This document shows positions 20,644 through 29,321 of a stretch of 57,973 nt of DNA, piece by piece. The stretch is from an uncultured Oscillospiraceae bacterium. GTDB taxonomy: Bacteria > Bacillota > Clostridia > Oscillospirales > Oscillospiraceae. How positions within the stretch are numbered: position 1 is the stretch's first letter; each line of letters begins with the position of its first letter. The stretch covers positions 1 to 57,973 of the forward strand of contig CALWON010000007.1 in NCBI GenBank assembly GCA_944383165.1, written 5' to 3'. Under the pieces are notes generated by a model. It saw only the letters and a program-made list of their open reading frames with translations, had not been told where the DNA came from and did no database searches. The position numbers and the translations under genes were made by a program.

Positions 20644-20850
20644 ATGAAGGCAGGAATTCATCCCGATTATCAGCAGACCACAATTCGGTGTGCTTGTGGC
20701 AACGTGATCGAAACTGGCTCCACCCAGAAGGACATCCGTGTTGAAGTGTGCTCCAAGTGCCATCCTTTCTACACCGGTAAGCAGAAGATGGTGGATACTG
20801 GCGGTCGTGTCAGCCGTTTCAACAAGAAGTTTGGTCTGGACAAGAAGTAA
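20644..20850 (+). CDS. rpmE: 50S ribosomal protein L31, zinc-binding form, 68 aa
   Basis: Ribosomal large-subunit protein. It is the C+ type: Cys 16 and 18 (RCACGN) and Cys 36 and 39 ([13 protein letters not shown]) would bind zinc. The C-terminal [12 protein letters not shown] is conserved in the family. The start is the ATG before KAGIHPDYQ, 8 bases after AGAGGTG; a longer upstream reading has no family support. The gene has its own promoter and terminator. In other Bacillota zinc-type L31 is exchanged for a zinc-free paralogue when zinc is scarce; no paralogue is in this window. Confidence 0.97.
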   Translation: MKAGIHPDYQQTTIRCACGNVIETGSTQKDIRVEVCSKCHPFYTGKQKMVDTGGRVSRFNKKFGLDKK

Positions 20851-20860
20851 GATTGCGTCT

Positions 20861-20894
20861 AAAAAGCCGCACCGAGTATTCGGTGCGGCTTTTT
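20861..20894 (+). terminator. intrinsic terminator after rpmE
   Basis: A 15-bp perfect stem (20861-20875 with 20880-20894) with a GTAT loop; A and T runs flank it so it could work in both directions. Confidence 0.95.
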
Positions 20895-20975
20895 CGCATA
20901 AACTTTTCACTGGTGCCGTCATCATATGAGGCTGCATACAGTAGTTGAGAGCAGAAAATAAGGAGGACTGAGCCT

Positions 20976-21479
20976 ATGTTTAAGAGTATGGAACCAACCG
21001 CCTTGAAGGAAAATGTGTTTTCTCTGATTGGTCAGAAGTGGATGTTGATTACCGCAGGCACCAAAGAGCATTGCAATACTATGACTGCTTCCTGGGGTGG
21101 GCTGGGTGTGATTTGGGGTGCTCCAACTGCCACCTGCTACATCCGCCCTCAGCGGTACACAAAGGAATTTGTAGATCGAGAGGACTATTTTACACTGGCA
21201 TTTTTTGGGGAAGAATATAAGAAAGCCCTGTCTCTGTGTGGCAGCAAAAGCGGTCGTGAGGTAGACAAAGTAAAAGAATGTGGGTTTACTGTAGAAACCG
21301 CCCAATGTGGTGCTCCCTATTTTCAGGAGGCAGAGCTGGTTCTGGTGTGCAAGAAACGGTTTGCACAGGAGATGGACCCAAACTGTATCCCAGAGGAGAT
21401 CAAGGAGAAGTGGTATCCAGAGCAGGATTACCACACCATGTATCTTGGAGAGATTGTGGAAGTTCTGACAAAATGTTGA
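20976..21479 (+). CDS. flavin reductase-like / flavoredoxin family protein, 167 aa
   Basis: FMN-binding split-barrel protein. The segment LITAGTKEHCNTMTASWGGLGVIW matches the flavin-phosphate region of flavin reductase-like proteins, and PTATCYIRPQRYTKEFVD with YFTLAFFGEEY the middle of the fold. Members transfer electrons to flavin or serve as FMN carriers in anaerobes; the partner here is unknown. Four Cys residues in the C-terminal half (ECGF, QCGAPY, VCKK and the last residue) are noticeable but form no recognised cluster. AAGGAGGA lies 8 bases before ATG. hflX follows after 18 bases and is probably in the same transcript. Confidence 0.85.
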   Translation: MFKSMEPTALKENVFSLIGQKWMLITAGTKEHCNTMTASWGGLGVIWGAPTATCYIRPQRYTKEFVDREDYFTLAFFGEEYKKALSLCGSKSGREVDKVKECGFTVETAQCGAPYFQEAELVLVCKKRFAQEMDPNCIPEEIKEKWYPEQDYHTMYLGEIVEVLTKC

Positions 21480-21497
21480 CATGAAAATGGAGGTCTT

Positions 21498-22796
21498 ATG
21501 ACACAGACCAATGAGAAAATCAATCGGGCAGTGCTGGTGGGGCTTTGGGCACACAGCCTCCCGAAAGAAGAAAATGCCACCGATGAGACCATGGAGGAAC
21601 TGGTGGACCTGTTGAAAACCGCCGGTGGGGAATGTGTGGGGATGGTACAGCAATCCAAAGACAGCCCCGACCCCAGAACCTTCATTGGAGAGGGCAAGGT
21701 GGAAGAAGTGGGAAGTCTGGTCAAAGCCATGGATGCAGATATGGTGATTTTTGACAACAGCCTTTCCCCCTCTCAACAGCGTGTACTCAGTGAGGAGTTG
21801 AAAGTCACTGTACTGGACCGCTCTGCCCTGATTCTGGATATTTTTGCAAAGCGTGCCAGAACCAGAGAGGGACGCTTGCAGGTGGAGCTTGCCCAGTATA
21901 AATATCTCATGCCCCGTCTGACTGGCATGTGGGGGCATTTGGTGCGGCAGACTGCATCTGGCGGCAAGTCCCCCATTGGGACCCGTGGTCCCGGTGAAAC
22001 CCAGTTGGAGACAGACCGCCGCCATATCCGCCGTAAAATCTCCAAGCTGGAGGAGGAATTGAAAGAGGTACGGAGAATCCGTGCCACCCAGCGGGAGCGG
22101 AGAATCAAAAATGAAGTACCTGTGGTGGCAATTGTGGGCTACACCAATGCAGGAAAATCTACCTTGCTCAACCACCTGACAGGGGCAGACATTCCTGCCA
22201 ATAACCGGCTGTTTGACACACTGGACACCACCACCAGAACACTGGAAATTTCAGATACTTGTACTGTGTTGCTCTCTGATACGGTTGGATTTATCCGCAA
22301 ACTGCCCCATCATCTGGTAGAGGCGTTTAAGGCAACGCTGGAGGAGCTGGCATTTGCAGATTTACTGCTCCATGTGATTGATGCCTCCAATCCTGAGTGG
22401 AGAGAACAGGCAGAAGTGGTAAACCGCCTGATTGTAGAATTGGGAGCAGAACAGACCCCACGCATTGAGGTGTTCAACAAGTGTGATTTGTGGACTGGGG
22501 AAATCCGACCACATGGAGAGGGTATTGTTTCTATTTCAGCCAAAACAGGGGAGGGCATTCCAGACCTGTTGTCTGCCATTGGAAAACGACTGGACAATGG
22601 AGCCAGACGTGTGACCATTCATCTGCCCTACCACAAAGGTGGTATTCTGGAACAGCTCTATCAGGAGGCAAAAGTGGAGTCTGTGGAGTATGGAGAGACC
22701 ATTGACATCGTGGCAGTGTGTACCCCAAAAACCATTGGTCAGCTTAGGGAGCTGGTGGAGGGCTGGAAACCTCATAAGGAGCCTTGGGAGGACTAG
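21498..22796 (+). CDS. hflX: ribosome-associated GTPase HflX, 432 aa
   Basis: GTPase that binds 50S/70S ribosomes and rescues or splits stalled ribosomes under stress. The N-terminal HflX domain includes DPRTFIGEGKVEEV and the glycine-rich GTRGPGETQLETDRR segment. G motifs: G1 GYTNAGKST at 214-222, G3 DTVGF near 261-265, G4 FNKCDL near 325-330, and G5 ISAKTGEG. Length is normal. AATGGAGGTC lies 5 bases before ATG. It begins the run hflX-YigZ-mutS2 with short gaps. Confidence 0.97.
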   Translation: MTQTNEKINRAVLVGLWAHSLPKEENATDETMEELVDLLKTAGGECVGMVQQSKDSPDPRTFIGEGKVEEVGSLVKAMDADMVIFDNSLSPSQQRVLSEELKVTVLDRSALILDIFAKRARTREGRLQVELAQYKYLMPRLTGMWGHLVRQTASGGKSPIGTRGPGETQLETDRRHIRRKISKLEEELKEVRRIRATQRERRIKNEVPVVAIVGYTNAGKSTLLNHLTGADIPANNRLFDTLDTTTRTLEISDTCTVLLSDTVGFIRKLPHHLVEAFKATLEELAFADLLLHVIDASNPEWREQAEVVNRLIVELGAEQTPRIEVFNKCDLWTGEIRPHGEGIVSISAKTGEGIPDLLSAIGKRLDNGARRVTIHLPYHKGGILEQLYQEAKVESVEYGETIDIVAVCTPKTIGQLRELVEGWKPHKEPWED

Positions 22797-22814
22797 AGAG
22801 AAGGTGGACAGGGC

Positions 22815-23474
22815 GTGAAAGAATATTATATTCCCACAGGAAGCAGCGAAACAGAATTGATTGAAAAACGCTCCCGCTTTATTGGTCAGGTCAAACAGGT
22901 GGAAACAGAGGAAGAAGCCAGAGCATTGATTGAGGAAATCAGAAAACGCTACCACGACGCACGGCATCACTGCTGGTGTTATCTGATTCAGGATGGACCA
23001 GTGCGCTATTCCGACGATGGAGAGCCACAGGGCACTGCTGGTCAACCCATGTTGAATGTCTTTCAGAGAGAGGGCATTGTGAATGTGGTCTGTGTGGTGA
23101 CACGGTATTTTGGCGGTATTTTGTTGGGGGCTGGTGGGCTGGTGCGAGCCTATACCCAAAGTGCCAAGGATGCGCTGGATGCCGCTGGTGTCTCTGTGGT
23201 GCGCCGCTGGGTGGAAATCCTGTTGCCCTGTACCTATGCCCAGTTTGAACGGGTGAAGCTGGAGACAGAGCAAATGGGCGGTGTGGTGATTGACACAGAC
23301 TATGGGGCAGATATTGCCCTGACGGTACTGCTGCCAGAGGAACGGGCAGAGGACTATCTTGCCCATATTTTGGATTTTTCCGCTGGAACAGTGGAAGGAA
23401 TGGTCTGTGGGGAGCGGTTACAGGCAGTACCCATTCGGGAACCTGTGACAAAAGGAGCCTCCATCGCCCAGTGA
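22815..23474 (+). CDS. YigZ/IMPACT family protein, 219 aa
   Basis: Conserved protein related to the eukaryotic translation regulator IMPACT. The N-terminal domain contains the family blocks KRSRFIGQVKQVETEEEARA, HHCWCYLI, YSDDGEPQGTAGQPML and YFGGILLGAGGLVRAYTQSA; a C-terminal ferredoxin-like domain (about 140-195) follows. The biochemical role is not established; bacterial members have been linked to nucleic-acid or ribosome interactions. GTG start with AAGGTGG about 7 bases upstream. It lies between hflX and mutS2 with gaps of 18 bases on both sides. Confidence 0.93.
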   Translation: MKEYYIPTGSSETELIEKRSRFIGQVKQVETEEEARALIEEIRKRYHDARHHCWCYLIQDGPVRYSDDGEPQGTAGQPMLNVFQREGIVNVVCVVTRYFGGILLGAGGLVRAYTQSAKDALDAAGVSVVRRWVEILLPCTYAQFERVKLETEQMGGVVIDTDYGADIALTVLLPEERAEDYLAHILDFSAGTVEGMVCGERLQAVPIREPVTKGASIAQ

Positions 23475-23492
23475 TAACAAGAGAGGTTTGGG

Positions 23493-25871
23493 ATGAATCA
23501 GACAAATTTATTTGAAAAATCAATGGTCACGCTGGAATTGCCCCAAATTCTGGAACAACTGGCTGCCTGTGCAGTGACACAGGAGGGCAAGGACAGAGCG
23601 TTGGCACTGCGCCCCATGTGTGATCAGGATGATGTGCAGCGGGCACAGGAGGAGACTTCCGCAGCGGTGAAGATGCTGGTCATGCGGGGCAGTCCCAGTT
23701 TTGGCGGAGTGAAGCCAGTGGCAGCCAGTTTGCAGCGTGCAGATATGGGCGGCAGTCTCAACATGAGGGAACTTCTGGATATTGCAGCGGTTCTGCGTGC
23801 CACCCGAAAAGCCCATGACTATGGGATGAGTGAAGAAAAGAGTGTTATTTCTCACCTGTTTGATGGGCTGATGCCCAATCGGCTGTTGGAGGACAGCATC
23901 ACCAACTCCATTGTGGGTGAGGATGAAATGGCAGACTCTGCCAGCAGTGAATTGGCTTCCATTCGCCGGAAAATGCGTGCCACTGAGGCAAAAGTGCGGG
24001 ATATTTTACAGAAAATCATCTCCTCTGACCAGTCTAAATATTTGCAGGAATCCATTATCACTATACGGTCTGACCGCTATGTAGTGCCGGTGAAGTCGGA
24101 ATGCAAAAATATGATACAGGGTCTTGTCCATGACGTGTCATCTTCCGGCTCTACCTTTTTTATTGAACCTATTGGGGTGGTAAAAGCCAACAATGAATTG
24201 CGGGAATTGCTGGCACAGGAGAAAAAGGAGATTGAGCGGATTCTTGCCCAGCTTTCTGCTCAGTGTGCAGAGGACCAAGAGAACATTGCCCAAAACTACC
24301 GGATTCTCATTTGGCTGGACGGCATTTTTGCCAGAGGGCAGCTCTCTATGAAAATGAATGCCACACAGCCCCGACTTTCAGACCGCTTTTTGCAGTTGAG
24401 AAAGGCAAGACACCCTCTTCTGGACAAAAAGAAGGCGGTTGCCAATGATTTGGAACTGGGGCAGGGCTTTGATACCCTGATGATTACCGGTCCCAATACC
24501 GGTGGCAAGACGGTTACATTAAAAACCCTAGGGCTGATTACCCTGATGGCGCAATGTGGATTGCATATTCCTGCAAAAGATGACTCCACAGTACGGATTT
24601 TTCATAAGGTTCTGGCAGATATTGGCGATGAGCAATCCATTGCTCAGTCCCTGTCTACCTTCTCCTCCCATATGACCAATATTGTGGGTATTTTGCAGGA
24701 GGCAGATGACAATACCCTCATTCTGTTTGATGAGTTGGGAGCAGGCACAGACCCGGTGGAAGGGGCTGCATTGGCAGCGGCAATCATTGAAAGTGCCAGA
24801 GGGATGGGTGCTTTGGTGGCAGCCACCACCCACTATGCAGAACTGAAAGTGTATGCTATGACCACACCGGGGGTAGAAAATGCCTCCTGTGAGTTCAATG
24901 TAGAGACTCTTGCCCCAACCTATCGCCTGATTTTGGGCATTCCAGGAAAATCCAATGCCTTTGCCATTTCTCGCCGGCTGGGATTGCCAGAATATATCAT
25001 TGAAAAAGCGGCAGCCCGTCTGGATGCGGAAAATGTGCGGTTTGAAGATGTGCTGACCAAATTGGAACAGCAGCGGCAGGAAATGGAACAGGAGCGAGAG
25101 GAAGCCCGCCGGTTAAAGCTGGAGACAGAACAATCTGCAAAAGTAGCACAGGAATACCGTAAAAAGCTGGAGGAGGAACGTGCCAAAGTTGTGGAAAAGG
25201 CACAGGCAGAGGCCAGAGCCATTTTACAGGAGGCACGGGACGCCAGTGACCTTGCCTTTGCTGAGCTGAAGGATATGCGCAAAAAGCAGGCAAAGGAGCA
25301 GAACTGGCAACAGGTCAACGACCGCAGAGTTGAGGTGCGCCGTCTGCTCAATGACACAGAGAAAAAGGTGGGGGGAACCAAGCAGGAGCAGGAAGTGCTG
25401 CCACCCACCCGTGATGCAGTGGTGGGAGACACCGTAGAACTGCTCTCTATGGGAACCAAAGCAACAGTTCTCTCTGTCAATAAGGATGGTAGCTTGCAGT
25501 TACAGGCTGGTATTCTGAAAATTTCTGCCAAACAGTCCGAAGTGCGTGTGGTGGAGGGGGAAACCCAGAGCCAGAAGCAGGTGCGGCAAATCATGAAACG
25601 GGCAGAACATACCCTGCGTACGGCTGCGGTGCCCAGTCAGGTGGATTTGCGTGGCATGATGACGGATGAAGCCATTGCAGTTTTAGAGCAGTTTTTGGAT
25701 ACTGCCATGATGGGTAAGCTGGAAACGGTCACCATTGTACATGGAAAAGGGACAGGGGCCGTGAGAAATGCAGTGCGTACCTATTTGAAACGCAGCCGAT
25801 ATGTGAAATCCTTCCGCCCAGGGCGGTATGGGGAAGGGGAAGATGGTGTCACCGTTGCAGAAATGCGGTAG
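23493..25871 (+). CDS. mutS2: endonuclease MutS2, 792 aa
   Basis: MutS-family ATPase without a mismatch-recognition domain; in Bacillota it acts on recombination intermediates and collided ribosomes. The lever/clamp region is 1-300, the ATPase has Walker A GPNTGGKT at 333-340 and Walker B LILFDELGAGTDPVEGAAL (about 409-428). A long Glu/Lys/Arg-rich coiled coil runs about 510-630. The Smr nuclease domain is C-terminal (about 708-790) with VDLRGMMTDEA and VTIVHGKGTGAVR. Length and motif order are normal. AGAGGT lies 6 bases before ATG. No terminator hairpin is evident after it. Confidence 0.97.
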   Translation: MNQTNLFEKSMVTLELPQILEQLAACAVTQEGKDRALALRPMCDQDDVQRAQEETSAAVKMLVMRGSPSFGGVKPVAASLQRADMGGSLNMRELLDIAAVLRATRKAHDYGMSEEKSVISHLFDGLMPNRLLEDSITNSIVGEDEMADSASSELASIRRKMRATEAKVRDILQKIISSDQSKYLQESIITIRSDRYVVPVKSECKNMIQGLVHDVSSSGSTFFIEPIGVVKANNELRELLAQEKKEIERILAQLSAQCAEDQENIAQNYRILIWLDGIFARGQLSMKMNATQPRLSDRFLQLRKARHPLLDKKKAVANDLELGQGFDTLMITGPNTGGKTVTLKTLGLITLMAQCGLHIPAKDDSTVRIFHKVLADIGDEQSIAQSLSTFSSHMTNIVGILQEADDNTLILFDELGAGTDPVEGAALAAAIIESARGMGALVAATTHYAELKVYAMTTPGVENASCEFNVETLAPTYRLILGIPGKSNAFAISRRLGLPEYIIEKAAARLDAENVRFEDVLTKLEQQRQEMEQEREEARRLKLETEQSAKVAQEYRKKLEEERAKVVEKAQAEARAILQEARDASDLAFAELKDMRKKQAKEQNWQQVNDRRVEVRRLLNDTEKKVGGTKQEQEVLPPTRDAVVGDTVELLSMGTKATVLSVNKDGSLQLQAGILKISAKQSEVRVVEGETQSQKQVRQIMKRAEHTLRTAAVPSQVDLRGMMTDEAIAVLEQFLDTAMMGKLETVTIVHGKGTGAVRNAVRTYLKRSRYVKSFRPGRYGEGEDGVTVAEMR

Positions 25872-26010
25872 TGAGAATAAGACCTACGCTTCCAATCAAA
25901 CACAAAACCATATTGCGATTTTCACAAGAAAACACAGGAAAAGATAAGATATTATTAGCAAAAATGACAAAACCATATGTTCTTGTTCACAATATTTACA
26001 AAAAAATGAT

Positions 26011-26059
26011 ACATTTTTTAAAAATGTGATTGACGGGAATGGGGGAAATCTGCTATGCT
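26011..26059 (+). promoter_or_regulatory. ptsH promoter with upstream palindrome
   Basis: TTGACG (26030-26035), 18 bases, TATGCT (26054-26059). Immediately upstream lies a perfect inverted repeat ACATTTTT-T-AAAAATGT at 26011-26027, within a markedly A/T-rich 130-base stretch. The repeat may be an operator or simply an UP-element-like A/T tract. The rest of the 226-base gap after mutS2 shows no gene. Confidence 0.6.
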
Positions 26060-26097
26060 AATAATACACAACATGACGAGTGCGGAGGTACGGTTGT

Positions 26098-26361
26098 ATG
26101 TATAGTCAGGAAGCTGTTGTAAACAATCAGGTTGGGCTGCATGCTAGACCTGCCACCTTCTTTATTCAGAAGGCAAATGAGTTCAAGAGTTCCATCTGGG
26201 TTGAGAAGGATGAACGGAGGGTCAATGCAAAGAGCCTGTTGGGTGTTTTGTCCTTGGGTATTGTAAAGGGCACCCCTATCAAGCTGATTGCAGATGGGCC
26301 CGATGAGAAGGAAGCAGTAGAGGCTCTCCATAAGATGATCTCCTCTGATTTCTCTGAGTAA
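26098..26361 (+). CDS. ptsH: HPr family phosphocarrier protein, 87 aa
   Basis: Small phosphocarrier of the sugar phosphotransferase system, accepting phosphate from Enzyme I at His 15 (GLHARPATFFIQKA). Ser 46 (KSLLGVLSLG) is in the place where HPr kinase acts in Bacillota, so it may also serve in carbon catabolite control; the residues after it differ slightly from the usual S-I-M-G. Start ATG is nine bases after CGGAGGT; the GTG 18 bases earlier has no ribosome site. Own promoter and terminator. No Enzyme I or Enzyme II gene is near, so a specialised Crh-like role cannot be excluded. Confidence 0.88.
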   Translation: MYSQEAVVNNQVGLHARPATFFIQKANEFKSSIWVEKDERRVNAKSLLGVLSLGIVKGTPIKLIADGPDEKEAVEALHKMISSDFSE

Positions 26362-26377
26362 TTTGAGTACCCTGGAG

Positions 26378-26405
26378 AGGCACCGCATAGGCGGTGCCTT
26401 TTTTA
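26378..26405 (+). terminator. intrinsic terminator after ptsH
   Basis: Nine-bp G/C-rich stem AGGCACCGC-ATAG-GCGGTGCCT followed by a T run. Confidence 0.93.
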
Positions 26406-26431
26406 TCTCATAGCGGTTGAGGTTTTGTTGT

Positions 26432-28273
26432 ATGACATGGGATGAGCTGAAGGACAAGGCACACAGACTACCAAAACGACCAGGTGTATATCTGATGCAG
26501 GATATACAGAATGAAATTATTTATGTGGGAAAAGCGAAAGTGCTGAAAAATCGTGTCAGCCAATATTTTCAGGATTCCGCAGCACACACAGAAAAAACAA
26601 AGGCAATGGTGTCACAGATTGACCACTTTGATGTGATTGTGGCAGACAATGAGTTTGAGGCACTGGTGCTGGAAAGTGCACTCATCAAGCGTCACCAGCC
26701 CCGTTATAACATCCTGTTGAAGGACGACAAGGGCTACCCATATATCCGCCTCTCGCCAGAAGTTTATCCTATGTTCTCCCTAGTTGGGCGGGTGGCAGAG
26801 GATGGGGCCAGGTATTTTGGACCATATGCCAGTCGTAGCAGCACACAAGCCATTGTGGAGGCACTGAAAAAAGCACTCCATCTTCCCCACTGTCGGAAAG
26901 TGTTTCCCCGTGATATTGGCAAGGAGCGACCCTGTCTCAACTATCATATGGGACTTTGTGATGGGTATTGCCGTGCTCCAGAGTTACAGGAGCAGTATCA
27001 GGAGGCGATTCATCAGGCGGTATCTCTGCTGGAGGGGAAACAGAAGGAGTTAAAAGCGGAATTGACAGAGGAAATGGAACAGGCAGCAGAGGAACTGCGC
27101 TTTGAACGGGCAGCAGAGCTGCGTGACAGACTGAAAGCCATTGAGTTATTGGGGGCAAGACAAAAGGTGGTGTCTGGAGCACTGGCAGACACAGATGTCA
27201 TCGGGTTTGAGCGCGGAGCCGCAAAAAGTTGTTTTGTGATCCTCCATTATATCGACGGGGAACTGGCAGCAAAGGAAATGGAGCTTCTGGAATTGCCAAT
27301 GGAGGAACAGGAGGGGGATATCTTGTCCCTGTTGGTGCGTCAGTATTATCAAGGGCGTGAACGATTGCCTAAAAAGATTCTTTTGCCCTGTGAACTGCCA
27401 GACCAGATTCCACTCACTCGCCTGTTCTCAGAACAGGTGGGACAGAAAATAGAGCTGTTGACCCCGCAGCGGGGCGCAAAAATGGATTTGGTGCAGCTTG
27501 CCAACCACAACGCACAGGAGGAAGTGCAGCGGCTGACCACACAGGAGGAACGGCAAAACCGCCTGTTACAGATGTTGATGCAGCTGCTCCAACTGGATAC
27601 CATCCCAAAACGGATTGAGGCATATGACATTTCCAATACTGGTTCGGATGATATTGTGGCATCTATGGTGGTGTACGAGAATGGTAGAGGGAAAAAACGG
27701 GATTACCGCCACTTTAAACTCAAAGATATGGATGCACCAGACGACTATGCAGCTATGGAACAGGTGCTTACACGGCGGTTTCAACGGCTGATAGACGAGG
27801 ATGAGAAATTTGGGGCAAAGCCTGATTTACTGCTGATTGATGGTGGTATGACCCATGTAAGAGTGGCTTATCAGGTTTTGAAGGGAATGGGACTGACCAT
27901 TCCAGCCTTTGGCATGGTGAAGGATGACCGGCACCGCACACGGGCATTGATGACTGCCCAGGGGCAGGAAATCGGTATTCAGCACATTCCAGCCCTTTTT
28001 TCGTTTATTGGGCAAATTCAAGAGGAGACCCACCGATTTGCTATTGAATTCAACCGAAAGCAGCGCAAACAGCGGATACAGGGCTCCCAACTGGATCAGA
28101 TTCCCGGTGTGGGAGAAAAGAGAAGGGCACAGCTATTAAAAACATTCAAAAGTATCAAAGCCATACGGGAGGCATCTCAGGAGGAATTGGAGGGAGTTGT
28201 CCCTGTCCATGTGGCAAAGGCAGTCTACAGCCACTTTCACCCACAGGAAGGAGAGAATACACCATGCGAGTGA
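26432..28273 (+). CDS. uvrC: excinuclease ABC subunit C, 613 aa
   Basis: Makes both incisions of nucleotide excision repair. The N-terminal GIY-YIG nuclease (about 12-95) has GVYLMQD and EIIYVGKAKVLKNR. A UVR motif is near 200-235 (ELRFERAAELRDRLKAIE). The RNase H-like second nuclease domain is about 380-540 (IEAYDISNTGSDDIVASMVV, LLLIDGG). Tandem helix-hairpin-helix motifs end it (LDQIPGVGEKRRAQLLKTF, LEGVVPVHVAKAVY). The Cys cluster between catalytic halves is replaced by CRKVFPRDIGKERPCLNYHMGLCDGYC, a normal variant containing four Cys. I choose ATG 26432; the TTG five codons earlier overlaps the only GAGG ribosome site. Confidence 0.97.
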   Translation: MTWDELKDKAHRLPKRPGVYLMQDIQNEIIYVGKAKVLKNRVSQYFQDSAAHTEKTKAMVSQIDHFDVIVADNEFEALVLESALIKRHQPRYNILLKDDKGYPYIRLSPEVYPMFSLVGRVAEDGARYFGPYASRSSTQAIVEALKKALHLPHCRKVFPRDIGKERPCLNYHMGLCDGYCRAPELQEQYQEAIHQAVSLLEGKQKELKAELTEEMEQAAEELRFERAAELRDRLKAIELLGARQKVVSGALADTDVIGFERGAAKSCFVILHYIDGELAAKEMELLELPMEEQEGDILSLLVRQYYQGRERLPKKILLPCELPDQIPLTRLFSEQVGQKIELLTPQRGAKMDLVQLANHNAQEEVQRLTTQEERQNRLLQMLMQLLQLDTIPKRIEAYDISNTGSDDIVASMVVYENGRGKKRDYRHFKLKDMDAPDDYAAMEQVLTRRFQRLIDEDEKFGAKPDLLLIDGGMTHVRVAYQVLKGMGLTIPAFGMVKDDRHRTRALMTAQGQEIGIQHIPALFSFIGQIQEETHRFAIEFNRKQRKQRIQGSQLDQIPGVGEKRRAQLLKTFKSIKAIREASQEELEGVVPVHVAKAVYSHFHPQEGENTPCE

Positions 28274-28824
28274 TTTCAGGCAGTGCAAAAGGGCTACACC
28301 TGAAAGAGTTGAAAGGAATGGAAACACGTCCCACCACCGATAGGGTGAAGGAGGGGATGTTCAATGCCATCCAATTTGAAGTGCCTGGGAGAGAGGTGCT
28401 GGATTTGTTTGGTGGGACCGGACAGCTTGGCATTGAGGCACTGTCCAGAGGGGCCAGCCAGGCTACCTTTGTGGATGCCAGAAAAGAGGCAGCCAATCTG
28501 ATTCGTGAGAATGTGAAGCTGGCAAAGATGCAGGACAGGGCAAGGGTGGTACAGGGAGATTCCATCTCCTTCCTTATATCCTGCAAAACCAAATTTGATG
28601 TCATTTTTCTGGACCCACCTTATCAGACTGGGCTGCTGGAGAAAGCCATGGAGACTATAGCTGCATTTGACATTCTTCGGGAACATGGTATAATGGTCTG
28701 CGAAAGTCCAGTGGGGCAGGAACTGTCCACAGTGGACGTACCTTATGAAAAAGGGAAAGACTATCGGTATGGAGCCATCCAGTTCACCCTATACCGCAAT
28801 GTGGGGAGTGACAACCACCAATGA
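28264..28824 (+). CDS. rsmD: 16S rRNA (guanine966-N2)-methyltransferase RsmD, 186 aa
   Basis: SAM-dependent methylation of 16S rRNA. The N-terminal MRVISGSAKG and TRPTTDRVKEGMFNAI blocks are family hallmarks. The SAM loop is LDLFGGTGQLGIEAL (about 46-60) and the catalytic motif DPPY is at about 117-120. The gene overlaps the end of uvrC by 10 bases and overlaps coaD by ATGA; rsmD-coaD adjacency is a widely conserved pair. Confidence 0.96.
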   Translation: MRVISGSAKGLHLKELKGMETRPTTDRVKEGMFNAIQFEVPGREVLDLFGGTGQLGIEALSRGASQATFVDARKEAANLIRENVKLAKMQDRARVVQGDSISFLISCKTKFDVIFLDPPYQTGLLEKAMETIAAFDILREHGIMVCESPVGQELSTVDVPYEKGKDYRYGAIQFTLYRNVGSDNHQ

Positions 28825-29318
28825 AAATTGCAATTTACCCAGGAAGTTTTGACCCGGTTACCCTGGGGCATTTGAATATTATCAAACGTGCAGCCACCTG
28901 TTTTGACCGGTTGATTGTATGTGTTATGATCAATTCCAAAAAACAGGGGATGTTTACACCAGAAGAACGGGTAGAGCTGCTGAAAAAAGCCACAGCAAGA
29001 TTCCCCAATGTAGAAGTGGACTATGCAGAAGGGTTGCTGGCAGCTTATGCCAAAAGGCGCAAAGCCAGGGTGGTGGTAAAGGGGCTGAGAGCGGTGTCTG
29101 ACTTTGAGCAGGAAGTGCAGATGGCAGTGATTAACCGCAAATTAAACCCCAGCTTGGAGACCATGTTTCTGGCTTCCAGTGAAAAGTATACCTATTTAAG
29201 CTCCACTGTGGTGAAGGAAATGGCCCGATATGGGGCGAACCTGGAGGAATTCCTTCCCAGGGAAATTGTACATGATGTAAGAGAACGGATGCAGCAACTA
29301 CAGGAAAGGACGGAGTAG
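28821..29318 (+). CDS. coaD: phosphopantetheine adenylyltransferase, 165 aa
   Basis: Penultimate step of CoA synthesis: 4'-phosphopantetheine plus ATP to dephospho-CoA. Nucleotidyltransferase signature PGSFDPVTLGHLNII with T-L-G-H at 14-17, ligand residues KGLRAVSDFEQE, and the second signature YLSSTVVKEMARYG near 126-139. Length is exactly typical. The last enzyme of the pathway, CoaE, is at 46483. The next gene begins three bases after its stop. Confidence 0.97.
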   Translation: MKIAIYPGSFDPVTLGHLNIIKRAATCFDRLIVCVMINSKKQGMFTPEERVELLKKATARFPNVEVDYAEGLLAAYAKRRKARVVVKGLRAVSDFEQEVQMAVINRKLNPSLETMFLASSEKYTYLSSTVVKEMARYGANLEEFLPREIVHDVRERMQQLQERTE

Positions 29319-29321
29319 TAC

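Noticed and set aside
20922..22175. 417-codon open frame on the minus strand across the flavin reductase and hflX genes
   Set aside because: Spans two well-supported + strand genes and has no recognisable motif.
25872..26010. Possible small gene or RNA in the A/T-rich gap after mutS2
   Set aside because: No ribosome-site-linked frame, hairpin with T run, or recognisable RNA motif was found.
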